64,000 nt of DNA from Hydrococcus rivularis NIES-593 (GTDB lineage Bacteria > Cyanobacteriota > Cyanobacteriia > Cyanobacteriales > Microcystaceae). The position numbers were made by a program, and so were the translations under genes. Location: NCBI RefSeq assembly GCF_001904635.1, contig NZ_MRCB01000001.1, positions 186,001 through 250,000 of the forward strand. The letters run 5' to 3'. Below the pieces are notes generated by a model, which worked only from the letters and a program-made list of their open reading frames with translations, was not told the origin of the DNA and did no database searches. Numbering within the stretch: the first letter of the stretch is position 1; each line of letters begins with the position of its first letter. Shown piece by piece: positions 1-8,128 of the stretch.

Positions 1-1
1 C

Positions 2-295
2 CAAGAAGGTCATGTTATTCTCGCTTACTGCCATCCCGACGTTTTTCTACTCGTTAAGGCGGGTAAAGCATTGAGCGGCCTTTTAGATGGCGAAATCAAC
101 CGCACGGTAGAAAAACTCAGAGTCGCCCTGCAACCCCTTCAAGATTCTCCAGTTCGAGCACAACCCGAAGCGCTGCCGCAATTGCCGTCAGAAGTCTTGC
201 CGAAAATCGACGAGGTTTTATACGAATTCAATGCTGAAGCCTCGCCAGCCAACGACGACGAAGTTAGATACAGAGGCCGTCGGACGAACCTATGA
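2..295 (+). CDS. C-terminal end of a roadblock/LC7-like protein (partial)
   Basis: The reading frame is open from the left edge, so the start lies outside the window; the TTG at 71 is internal. The visible 97 residues begin with a beta-strand-like stretch (VILAYCHPDVFLLVKAGK), followed by a Leu-rich helix (LLDGEINRTVEKLRVAL) and a loose, Pro- and Glu-rich tail. The hydrophobic strand followed by a helix resembles the end of roadblock/LC7 domains, which in bacteria often act with small GTPases or in signalling. That family call is an inference from the fold pattern. The stop is 5 bases from the convergent amt stop codon. Confidence 0.45.
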   Translation, partial: QEGHVILAYCHPDVFLLVKAGKALSGLLDGEINRTVEKLRVALQPLQDSPVRAQPEALPQLPSEVLPKIDEVLYEFNAEASPANDDEVRYRGRRTNL

Positions 296-300
296 GTCAA

Positions 301-1818
301 TTAAGAACCAGGCGGTGGCGGCATGCGTCGAGTTAGCAAAGTACGCAGCGATCTGGGCGGTAAATCTTGCTTGACCAAGAAATCGTTATAAGCGTGGAGT
401 CCGTGCTCGCTAATATCCAATCCCTTCAGTTCTGCGTCAAAGGAAACTCTCATCCCGACTATCCATTTGATCGACGACCAAGCAAGCCAGCTCAAAATCG
501 TCGTCAGAAGACTGATAGAGGCGATTCCCAGCAGTTGCACAAACAATTGTCTCAGACCGGCAAGACCGCCTCCGATTAACAATCCCCTCGCTGGTCCCTC
601 TTCATAGAGAATGAAATTGGGATTGAGGTTAACGCCGGGTCCGAGAGCAAATAGGGCAACGGCGAGCGTTCCCCAGATCCCTCCTACTAAATGCACCGCA
701 ATCGCTCCCACGGGATCGTCGATTTGCAACTTGTCGAAAAAGTCCACGGCAAAAACTACCACCACGCCGGCAACGAGACCGATGACTCCTGCCCAGCCGA
801 TAGTGACAAAGCGACAAGAGGCGGTAATTCCAACTAAGCCCGACAAAACCCCATTAATCGTTACCGACAAATCGGGCTTGCCGAAATACCACCAAGAGGT
901 GACGGTAGCAGCAATTCCTCCCGTCGCAGCAGCCATATTGGTGGTTAAGAGAACGTGGGTAATGACATGAGGTTCGACTGCTAGGGTGGAACCTGCATTG
1001 AAACCAAACCAACCCAGCCAGAGAATCAAGCCGCCTAGCGTCGCTGTCGTGAGGTTGTGACCGGGCAGTGCTAGAGAGTTTCCATTTTGGTATTTGCCGA
1101 TTCGCGGCCCGAGCAAAACTGCCCCGACTAAAGCCGCCCAACCCCCTACGGAATGAACGACTGTAGACCCTGCAAAATCCCAAAATCCGAGTCGATGCAA
1201 CCAACCGTTGCCCCAAATCCAGTGTCCGGCGATGGGATAGCCAATGCCAGCTAAAAAAAGACTGAACACAAAAAATGCCAAAAATTTGATCCGTTCGGCA
1301 ACCGCACCAGATACGATAGTTGTTGCTATTCCAACAAACCCCAAATGAAAGAAAAATTTGGCTTGCAGCGGTATTCCCGCCCAAGCCAAAGAACTGTATA
1401 CGCCTTGATAGGAAATTTCTGTTCTGGGGCTATTATCAGAACCGCTTAAAAAAAATCCGCTCGTGCCAACAATCGGATTGCCATCGCCGAACATCACGCC
1501 AAAGCCAACTGCCCAAAATGCAACGGTAGACAAAGCAAAAACGATAAAATTTTTCGCCAAAAGGTTCACCGCATTCTTTTGACGGCAAAACCCGGATTCG
1601 AGCATAGCAAAGCCAGCATTCATAAAGAAGACGAGACACCCTGTAAAGATTACCCAGATCGTGTCTAGTCCAACTTTCCACTCTCGCAGACTTGCTTCTA
1701 GGTTTGCAGAATTTAGCGATTGAGCGGCAGCACTTGCTATGCCGATCGACCAGAATAAGGTTACTAACAACAAGCAAGCTTGCCAACTTAGAGGTAATCG
1801 ATTGTTTGAGAGCTTCAA
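301..1818 (-). CDS. amt: Ammonium transporter, Amt family
   Basis: Integral membrane channel of the Amt/Mep/Rh family that takes up ammonium across the cytoplasmic membrane. The 505 residues start with a probable signal peptide (residues 1-31, ending IASAAA), followed by about eleven hydrophobic helices. Family landmarks are visible: Asp214 in WDFAGSTVVH, and the two pore histidines His222 (TVVHSVGG) and His376 (AIAVHLVGG). The gene points away from the hetC-like gene, with a 460-base AT-rich gap between them. In cyanobacteria amt genes are commonly activated by NtcA; an imperfect NtcA-like site lies about 80 bases upstream. No P-II gene is adjacent. Confidence 0.95.
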   Translation of the reverse strand: MKLSNNRLPLSWQACLLLVTLFWSIGIASAAAQSLNSANLEASLREWKVGLDTIWVIFTGCLVFFMNAGFAMLESGFCRQKNAVNLLAKNFIVFALSTVAFWAVGFGVMFGDGNPIVGTSGFFLSGSDNSPRTEISYQGVYSSLAWAGIPLQAKFFFHLGFVGIATTIVSGAVAERIKFLAFFVFSLFLAGIGYPIAGHWIWGNGWLHRLGFWDFAGSTVVHSVGGWAALVGAVLLGPRIGKYQNGNSLALPGHNLTTATLGGLILWLGWFGFNAGSTLAVEPHVITHVLLTTNMAAATGGIAATVTSWWYFGKPDLSVTINGVLSGLVGITASCRFVTIGWAGVIGLVAGVVVVFAVDFFDKLQIDDPVGAIAVHLVGGIWGTLAVALFALGPGVNLNPNFILYEEGPARGLLIGGGLAGLRQLFVQLLGIASISLLTTILSWLAWSSIKWIVGMRVSFDAELKGLDISEHGLHAYNDFLVKQDLPPRSLRTLLTRRMPPPPGS

Positions 1819-2282
1819 TTCGTTAACTCGTCTTGCTTTCGTCTAAATACGCGGGATTTTATCAGTTTGCATCCGGAAATCTAGCCAGTGCTACTGTAGT
1901 AGGAACTATAACTCATCTTAAAGCGCTTGACCTCGTTTGGGTTGAAAATTTCACACTTCGGTTGCAAAAGCTGAGTTGAACAGAGAAACTAAAACGCGCT
2001 GATACAAGACGTTGCTTCATGAGTAAATTTAACAGTTTTTTTAAGCTAGTTTTAATCCTGTTTAAAGATTCGGTAAAGAGAGCCGCAAATTACCTACCGC
2101 CTCTTGACAGTTCAGTTGCAAATTCATTAATACTAAGTCTAAATAGACTTTTTTGAAAAAATGTCAAGATTCAAATCAGAGGTTATTGATTTCAATTAAT
2201 CGGTCGATTAGGAGAAAAAATGTAAACAAAAAATAATTTGCTTTTATCAATGGTTTACCAACTGTGACGAAGAGACTTGACA
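1819..2282. other. AT-rich intergenic region between amt and the hetC-like gene
   Basis: Divergent promoter region of about 460 bases. It holds the weak NtcA-like site and no supported gene. Near its right end a Shine-Dalgarno-like GGAG precedes an ATG immediately followed by TAA (2220-2225). A related GGAGAAA..AAACAAA motif recurs just after the hetC-like gene. No GTA-N8-TAC site was found on the hetC-like side. Confidence 0.5.
1896..1909 (-). promoter_or_regulatory. Imperfect NtcA-like site upstream of amt
   Basis: GTA-N8-TAT is seen here, one base away from the NtcA consensus GTA-N8-TAC. It lies about 80 bases upstream of the amt start. NtcA control of ammonium transporters is well established in cyanobacteria, but no -10 box sits at the usual distance, so this is a weak candidate. 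Confidence 0.2.
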
Positions 2283-5200
2283 ATGATGAAACCGCATTCG
2301 GAAATACAACAGCCAAAGCCATCGCTTGATAGTACTGCGGCGATTCTGCCGCTACTTCTACAGCAAGTCAAAGGTCACAGCCATACCGCTACGTCAATTC
2401 CCGAGTTAAGTAAAAACTTTGAGATTCGTGACTTTCAGCTAGGAGATAACGTTGAGAACATAGCAGGGAATGAGAAACCTACTGCTACTAACGAGCAAAA
2501 GACTAAAGATTTATATTTAATTTGTCAAGGACGAGTGAGGTTGCTGAGTTTCGATCCTCACAAAAAACGAGAAGTCCCGACTCAGTTGTTAGCAGAAGGA
2601 GAAACCTTCGGAACTGACTCTCTTTTTAGCGAGGTGGTTTTTCCCTATCGAGCGATCGCGGCGACGAATTCCCTGCGAGTGGCCAAAATTGCAGCTGACA
2701 AACTTTTGCCTTGGCTGGAACAATTGCCCGAACTGAAAGAAAATTGGTCGAGCGAGGCAAAAAAACGGCAAGCTCTCATCTTCTTCAGAACCCTAACCGA
2801 ATGGCGATCGCTCTCCAGCCACCGACTACAACACATTTTTTCCTACTTGACCCAAAAAAAGATTGCCGCTGGAGAATCCCTCGCTAAAGTCGCTCCCGCG
2901 CAGGCAGGTCGTTTTTGGCTGCTTGGCGGTCGGGTTGAGAATCCGACGCTAGAGGTCGGCAGTTCCTGGGGACATCCAGACCATACGCCAGACGGTGCAT
3001 TTGCCAGAACCGATTTGCTAGCCTATCATCTCCCTCTCGAACATTGGGAAACGGTTCGCGCGATCGTTACCTCCAAAGACAAACCCGCAGGCGCAAAAGC
3101 TTTTGCTCCGGGAGCGATTGCCGCCTCTAGTCCGAGTGACGGCAACGTCGCGCCAGCGCCATCATCTACCGATGAAAACGCTCCTCGCTTGAAGCCCCAG
3201 CCAAAACCGTCAAAAGTCGAATTCCCCAAACCGTTGCAGCGTCGTTTCCGCGCCTGGAATCGCTATCCCCATAACGATCAGCAAAGCGCTGCCGACTGCG
3301 GGGCAACTTGCTTGAAAACGATTAGCCAGTACTGGGGAAAACGCCTCAACCTCAATTTTCTGCGCGATTTAACGGGAGTCGGGCGATCGGGAGCTTCCCT
3401 GAAAAACTTGGCTAAAGCGGCTGAGAGCCTCGGATACCACGCGCGACCCGTGCGAGCAAGTCTCAACAGCCTCGCCTCACAAAAAAATCCTTGGATCGCC
3501 CACTGGCAAGGCGATCACTATATTGTCGTTTACCGTATCGGCAGCGATCGCGTTCTGGTTTCCGACCCCGCCAGAGGTAGGCTCTCTTTGAACCGCCAAG
3601 AGTTTCTCAGAGGCTGGACCGGATATGCCTTGCTGCTAGATCCGACCGAGCACCTGGAGCAGCTCAAAAACGAAAAACCCTCGCTGGGGAGATTTTTGGG
3701 ATTATTAGTTCCCTATCGCTCGGTTGCCTTCCAAATCATTTTTGCATCTCTACTAATCCAGATCTTCGGCATTGTCACGCCCCTGTTTACCCAAATCATT
3801 CTCGACCAAGTGGTTGTCAACAAAACGCTGACGACGCTCCACGTTTTTTCGATCGGCGCGCTGCTGTTTGGGATCTGGGGAATCATTCTCTCCGGCATTC
3901 GGCAGTATTTGGTAAGCTATCTCTCCAATCGCCTCGATCTGAGCATGATCGGCGGCTTTATTCGTCATGCTCTGATGCTACCGCTACGGTTTTTTGAAGA
4001 CCGCCACGTGGGAGATATCATTACGCGGGTTCAGGAAAACCAGAAAATCCAACGCTTTCTCATCAGCCAAGTCGTCTTGGCGTGGTTGGATTTTCTGACG
4101 GGATTTCTCTATTTGGGGTTGATGTTGTACTACAACTGGCAATTGGCTTTGCTAGTGATAGGTCTCGTTCCCCCGATCGTTATTTTGACCTTAGTCGCTA
4201 CTCCCCTGTTGCGCAAGGTTTCGCGGGAAGTCTTTAATAAATCCGCCGAACAGAACTCTTCTCTAGTGGAAACGATTACTGGAATCGGAACGGTCAAGAC
4301 CACCGCTTCGGAACGGGAGTTGCGCTGGCGCTGGGAAGAACATTTAACGGGTTTCTTGAATGCTCAATTTCGCGCTCAAAAACTGGGAATTAATTTACAA
4401 ACGGCTGGCGGATTGATAAATTCCATCGGCAATACCGCTTTGCTGTGGTATGGAGCGATGTTGGTCATTCAAGACCAACTGACGATCGGTCAGTTTGTTG
4501 CCTTCAACATGCTCATCGGTAAAGTCCTCAGTCCCGTACTCTCGCTGACCAATCTCTGGGATGAACTGCAAGAAGTTCTGATCTCGGTAGAACGACTCAA
4601 CGATGTCTTTTCTGCCGAACCGGAAGAAAGTTCGGAAAACCCCTTATTGCCTCTGCCGACTATTAAAGGCGAAGTGCGCTTTGAAAATGTCACCTTCCGC
4701 TATAACGAAGACGACGATCGCAACATTCTGCAAAATATTACCTTCACGGTCAAGCCCGGACAGACGATCGCGATCGTTGGGCGCAGCGGTTCGGGCAAAA
4801 GTACCTTAGTCAAGCTACTGCAAGGTTTATATCATCCCAACAGCGGGCATATCTCGATCGACGGACACGATATCCGTCACGTTTCTCCCCAATCGCTGCG
4901 ATCGCAACTCGGTGTCGTGCCGCAGGAATGTTTCCTCTTCTCTGGAACGATTTTGGAAAATATTACTCTCTATCGACCGGAATATAGTTTGGAACAGGCG
5001 GTCGAAGTCGCTAAACTCGCGGAAGCCCATGCTTTTATTCAATCGATGCCTTTGGGATATAACACCAAAGTCGGAGAGCGTGGGGCAAATCTGTCCGGCG
5101 GACAGCGCCAACGAGTCGCGATCGCCCGCGCACTGCTTGGAGAACCGAGAATTCTCCTGCTCGATGAGGCGACCAGCGCTCTCGATACGGAGTCGGAGAG

Positions 5201-5399
5201 GCGCTTTCAACAAAATCTCGTTCGTCTGTGCCGCAATCGCACGACTTTTATTATCGCCCACCGTCTCTCGACCGTGCGTAACGCCGATTGCATTTTGGTA
5301 CTCGATCGAGGCATTCTAGTCGAGCAAGGAAACCACGAAGAGTTGATGAAGCAGCAAGGGCTTTACTATCACTTGGCACAACAGCAACTCGATCTTTAA
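2283..5399 (+). CDS. hetC: HetC-like peptidase-containing ABC exporter
   Basis: Predicted inner-membrane exporter of the HlyB/PCAT type, 1038 residues from ATG 2283 (a TTG lies 6 bases upstream; residue numbers here count from that TTG). Domains in order: a cyclic-nucleotide-binding-like domain at about 45-175 (LICQGRVRLLSF); a Pro/Ala-rich linker at 265-325; a C39 peptidase at about 325-465 with Cys341 (ADCGATC), His414 (GDHYIVV) and Asp430 (SDPARG); a membrane domain at about 475-770; and an ATPase domain with Walker A GRSGSGKST at 835, signature LSGGQRQR at 939 and Walker B ILLLDEATSALD. All catalytic residues are present. The same architecture and length are known for Anabaena HetC, and a HetP-like gene follows two genes downstream, which supports the hetC name. 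The substrate is unknown; no double-glycine precursor was found nearby. Confidence 0.85.
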   Translation: MMKPHSEIQQPKPSLDSTAAILPLLLQQVKGHSHTATSIPELSKNFEIRDFQLGDNVENIAGNEKPTATNEQKTKDLYLICQGRVRLLSFDPHKKREVPTQLLAEGETFGTDSLFSEVVFPYRAIAATNSLRVAKIAADKLLPWLEQLPELKENWSSEAKKRQALIFFRTLTEWRSLSSHRLQHIFSYLTQKKIAAGESLAKVAPAQAGRFWLLGGRVENPTLEVGSSWGHPDHTPDGAFARTDLLAYHLPLEHWETVRAIVTSKDKPAGAKAFAPGAIAASSPSDGNVAPAPSSTDENAPRLKPQPKPSKVEFPKPLQRRFRAWNRYPHNDQQSAADCGATCLKTISQYWGKRLNLNFLRDLTGVGRSGASLKNLAKAAESLGYHARPVRASLNSLASQKNPWIAHWQGDHYIVVYRIGSDRVLVSDPARGRLSLNRQEFLRGWTGYALLLDPTEHLEQLKNEKPSLGRFLGLLVPYRSVAFQIIFASLLIQIFGIVTPLFTQIILDQVVVNKTLTTLHVFSIGALLFGIWGIILSGIRQYLVSYLSNRLDLSMIGGFIRHALMLPLRFFEDRHVGDIITRVQENQKIQRFLISQVVLAWLDFLTGFLYLGLMLYYNWQLALLVIGLVPPIVILTLVATPLLRKVSREVFNKSAEQNSSLVETITGIGTVKTTASERELRWRWEEHLTGFLNAQFRAQKLGINLQTAGGLINSIGNTALLWYGAMLVIQDQLTIGQFVAFNMLIGKVLSPVLSLTNLWDELQEVLISVERLNDVFSAEPEESSENPLLPLPTIKGEVRFENVTFRYNEDDDRNILQNITFTVKPGQTIAIVGRSGSGKSTLVKLLQGLYHPNSGHISIDGHDIRHVSPQSLRSQLGVVPQECFLFSGTILENITLYRPEYSLEQAVEVAKLAEAHAFIQSMPLGYNTKVGERGANLSGGQRQRVAIARALLGEPRILLLDEATSALDTESERRFQQNLVRLCRNRTTFIIAHRLSTVRNADCILVLDRGILVEQGNHEELMKQQGLYYHLAQQQLDL

Positions 5400-6039
5400 T
5401 AACTGCATTTGCTGTTAGTTTAATTAACCGATTAGAGTAAAAGAGGAGAAACAATAAACAAAGATATCGAACGCCAGTGATTATGTAAGTTAGATTTTAA
5501 TTTTTACTAAAAAATAACGACGATTGAACGCGAAAAACTGAAAATATCTCGACTGATATTTTTAGAGAAAAAGCTTTTTTATTTAATTTGGCTATTTATG
5601 AATATTAACAATTTCGTTATGAAAAACTGCCAACTTGGCAGACAATTTTGGATAAATTGTATATCATTTTCTGTATAGAAGCTTCCGCGAATATACGGAA
5701 ATTTGCTTGACTGAAGGCGAAAAAATTAGTATAAATAAGCAAAGAAGGTAAAAGACTCTAAAAAATCTATAAAAACTCAATGTAAAAAAATCTCTAAAAA
5801 ATCTGTCTGAAATCAACAATAGGATAAGTTTTTTCTCAGATGGAAGTAGAAAAGAGCGACAAAATCCTCTTCATCCATAAAGCTAAACCGAAACCCGACC
5901 GACTACAAACTAAAAGGTTAATTGACATGCTCTTAAGCAAAAGACAGGAATGAACTGAGGTATAGTGGCTTTTCTACTCGGCATGACATCCATTTTTAGA
6001 GCGGGCTAGTGAAGTCAATTAATAAGGTTAGTAGGAACT
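5400..6039. other. Long AT-rich gap between the exporter ATPase and adaptor genes
   Basis: 640 bases, far more AT-rich than the flanking genes and unusually long for genes of one exporter. It holds a GGAGAAACAATAAACAAA motif (about 5444-5461) resembling the leader of the hetC-like gene, a 26-codon ORF at 5598-5678, and a 37-codon ORF listed separately. No double-glycine leader peptide, tRNA or clear terminator was recognised. The adaptor gene probably has its own promoter here. Confidence 0.5.
5840..5953 (+). CDS. Candidate 37-residue basic peptide
   Basis: Short ORF starting ATG 5840 and ending TGA 5951-5953, rich in Lys and Arg (it includes HKAKPKPDRLQTKR). It has no good ribosome binding site, no Gly-Gly leader site and no recognisable family. 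Its position between exporter ATPase and adaptor genes is suggestive, but an ORF of this size can arise by chance. Function unknown. Confidence 0.2.
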   Translation: MEVEKSDKILFIHKAKPKPDRLQTKRLIDMLLSKRQE

Positions 6040-7707
6040 ATGAAATTTCCCCCCAAATCATCTGGCACGAGCCAAACTCCTGCTGAAATCTCAAATAGCA
6101 GCGATCCCAAGCTTCCTCCCGATCTGTCGGTTGAACAAAAAGTAGCTTCTCGACAGGAATCCACATCGCTCTATGGAGGAGTAGCTGGGTCTATTCCAGT
6201 CGCTAGGCTTCCAGGTCCCACTAGTTCGCCAAGTCCTAATCCCTCATCGACGGCGGATACCAAATCCGGTCGTTGGTCACCTTCGGTACAGTCGGTGTTA
6301 GACCAACCACCCGCCAACCTGCCCTTGCGCTTTATTTTGGGGGGAGTAGCATTTTTTGTGGCTTTCGGTGCTTGGGCTTGGTTCGGCACGATCGAAGAAG
6401 TCGGCAAAGCAACAGGAAAGCTGGTGCCAGAGGGGGCAACCTACAAAGTTCAACCTGTAGGTTCCGGGAAAGTCAGTCGTATTGTCGTCAAAGAAGGGCA
6501 AGAAATCAAAGCCGGACAAATCGTTGCCGAACTCGATACAGATTTGGCTCAAAAAGAACTCGAACGACTTAAGGAAGCACTCTCTTCCTATCAAAACGAA
6601 GTTACTCAAAAACAAAGCTTGCTCTTACAAGCAGAGATGGAAGCCAAAACTCGTGCCGAGATATCCGCAGCCGAACAACTATCCCAGCGATCGGCGATCG
6701 CCCTAGCCAGAGAAAAAGCATTAACTACCCGCCAACTGATCGCTCAGCAACAGTCAGAACTACGAGCCTATCAAAGTAGAAGATATCACCTACAACCAAT
6801 TTCAAGTACGTCTCAAGAGTATCTCGATCAACTCAAGAATGAGCTGACGAGCAATCAGGAAAGGCTAGATCGGTTAAAGACTTTAGAAAATGAAGGTGCG
6901 GTTTCCAAAGAGTTCGTTTTTCAAGCAGAACGGGAAATAAGAGAAATCGAGCAGCGCATCACCCAAACTAGGCTGCAAGAAGTGACCAACGTCAGCGAAA
7001 AGCTATTTGATGCCGACCAATCGCTGCGCGATTTGGCATCTCGCCTAACCGAAAACCAAGGCGCACTGGTGACGAGAAACAAAGAAGTCGAACAACTTGA
7101 GGCTCAACTGGCACAAAAGCAAGCAGAAGCCAACACTATTCAAATCCAAGCCCAACAGAAAATCAAGCAGCTCGAACTAGAAATTGCCCAGACAAAAGCT
7201 AAGATTGCAGATACCAGAAATCAAATAGCGGCTGCCCAAGCTAAACTCAAAGACAACTATCTCAAGGCTCCCGTCGATGGCGTGGTTCTGTCTCTCAATC
7301 TCAAAAATCCCGGCGAAGTACTCCAACCGGGGCAAACTGTTGCCGAGATTGCTCCCCACGGAGTTCCTCTCGTTCTCTCAGCCGTCATCCCAAACAGAGA
7401 AGCGGGCTTAATTAAGACCGGAATGCCGGTACACGTTAAGTTGGACGCCTATCCCTATCAGGACTATGGGGTTATTCCCGGTGAAGTGACCGTTATCTCG
7501 GCAGATGCTAAACCCAACGAACAACTCGGTCCGGTTTATACGGTAGAAGTCAAACTAGAGCGCGACTACGTGACTGACAACCAGCACAAAGTCCAATTCA
7601 AAGCCGGCCAAACTGCCACCGCCGATATCGTCATTCGTCGCCGCCGGATCGCGGATGTTTTATTAGATCCAATTCGGCAGCTTCAGAAAGACGGCATGGA
7701 TCTTTAG
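6040..7707 (+). CDS. HlyD-family membrane fusion (periplasmic adaptor) protein
   Basis: Periplasmic adaptor that would link the upstream ABC exporter to an outer-membrane channel. 555 residues: a Pro/Ser-rich cytoplasmic tail of about 95 residues; one membrane segment at about 97-117 (ILGGVAFFVAFGAWAWFG); a lipoyl-like half (GKVSRIVVKEGQEIKAGQIV); a long Gln/Glu/Lys coiled coil at about 170-400; the second lipoyl half (KAPVDGVVLSLN); and a beta-barrel domain typical of HlyD. ATG 6040 is preceded by a purine-rich stretch. The stop is 34 bases from the HetP-like start, so the two are probably cotranscribed. No TolC-like partner is in the window. Confidence 0.9.
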   Translation: MKFPPKSSGTSQTPAEISNSSDPKLPPDLSVEQKVASRQESTSLYGGVAGSIPVARLPGPTSSPSPNPSSTADTKSGRWSPSVQSVLDQPPANLPLRFILGGVAFFVAFGAWAWFGTIEEVGKATGKLVPEGATYKVQPVGSGKVSRIVVKEGQEIKAGQIVAELDTDLAQKELERLKEALSSYQNEVTQKQSLLLQAEMEAKTRAEISAAEQLSQRSAIALAREKALTTRQLIAQQQSELRAYQSRRYHLQPISSTSQEYLDQLKNELTSNQERLDRLKTLENEGAVSKEFVFQAEREIREIEQRITQTRLQEVTNVSEKLFDADQSLRDLASRLTENQGALVTRNKEVEQLEAQLAQKQAEANTIQIQAQQKIKQLELEIAQTKAKIADTRNQIAAAQAKLKDNYLKAPVDGVVLSLNLKNPGEVLQPGQTVAEIAPHGVPLVLSAVIPNREAGLIKTGMPVHVKLDAYPYQDYGVIPGEVTVISADAKPNEQLGPVYTVEVKLERDYVTDNQHKVQFKAGQTATADIVIRRRRIADVLLDPIRQLQKDGMDL

Positions 7708-7741
7708 AACTAACTGACATCGTTGAGGAGAAAACACGACA

Positions 7742-8113
7742 ATGAACCAACCATTCGCCTACAGCCAATCCAAGCAAACCAAGGCTATGACGAACGAGCA
7801 GTTCGAGCAAATCGTCGAAGCTATTATGGCTGGAAAATATTCTTGGGCTTGCGTTCTCATTCTACGCTTCGCTGGATACAATCCCCTTCATTACATTCCC
7901 TACCGTACTTACAATCGATTGCTCAAGGACAACTGCTTGCAGAGTAAATCAACTCAAGAAGCTCCCTCAGTCGTCAAACCCAGCCAAGGTTTCTCCCAAG
8001 GGCGAGTCACGCAAATCGAGGATCTCAATCATACCGAACAAGTCGATCGCGACAGTACGAAAGTTAGAGGCGGCATGGGCATGGGAATTTTTCAGAATTT
8101 TTGGTTGTTTTAA
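7742..8113 (+). CDS. hetP: HetP-like protein
   Basis: Small soluble protein of 123 residues. The N-terminal half carries the block that defines the HetP family: [20 protein letters not shown] followed by [20 protein letters not shown]. The C-terminal half is divergent and ends in a Gly/Met-rich stretch (GGMGMGIFQ). In Anabaena HetP acts in the commitment step of heterocyst differentiation, and family members without differentiation roles exist in other cyanobacteria. A GAGGAG ribosome site lies 7-12 bases upstream. Proximity to the hetC-like gene mirrors the Anabaena hetC-hetP order, here with an adaptor gene in between. The role in this organism is not known. Confidence 0.88.
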   Translation: MNQPFAYSQSKQTKAMTNEQFEQIVEAIMAGKYSWACVLILRFAGYNPLHYIPYRTYNRLLKDNCLQSKSTQEAPSVVKPSQGFSQGRVTQIEDLNHTEQVDRDSTKVRGGMGMGIFQNFWLF

Positions 8114-8128
8114 GGGCACATCAACTCA

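Noticed and set aside
611-970. 119-codon ORF opposite amt
   Set aside because: It lies antisense within the well-supported amt gene and has a low-complexity Thr/Pro-rich product; it is a shadow frame.
2220-2225. ATG-TAA start-stop codon pair behind GGAG, also at 5483 and 5780, as a regulatory minimal ORF
   Set aside because: ATGTAA is expected by chance several times in such A/T-rich DNA, and only one of the three has a ribosome site.
4827-5261. 144-codon ORF antisense to the hetC-like ATPase domain
   Set aside because: It mirrors the conserved ATPase coding sequence and has no family features of its own.
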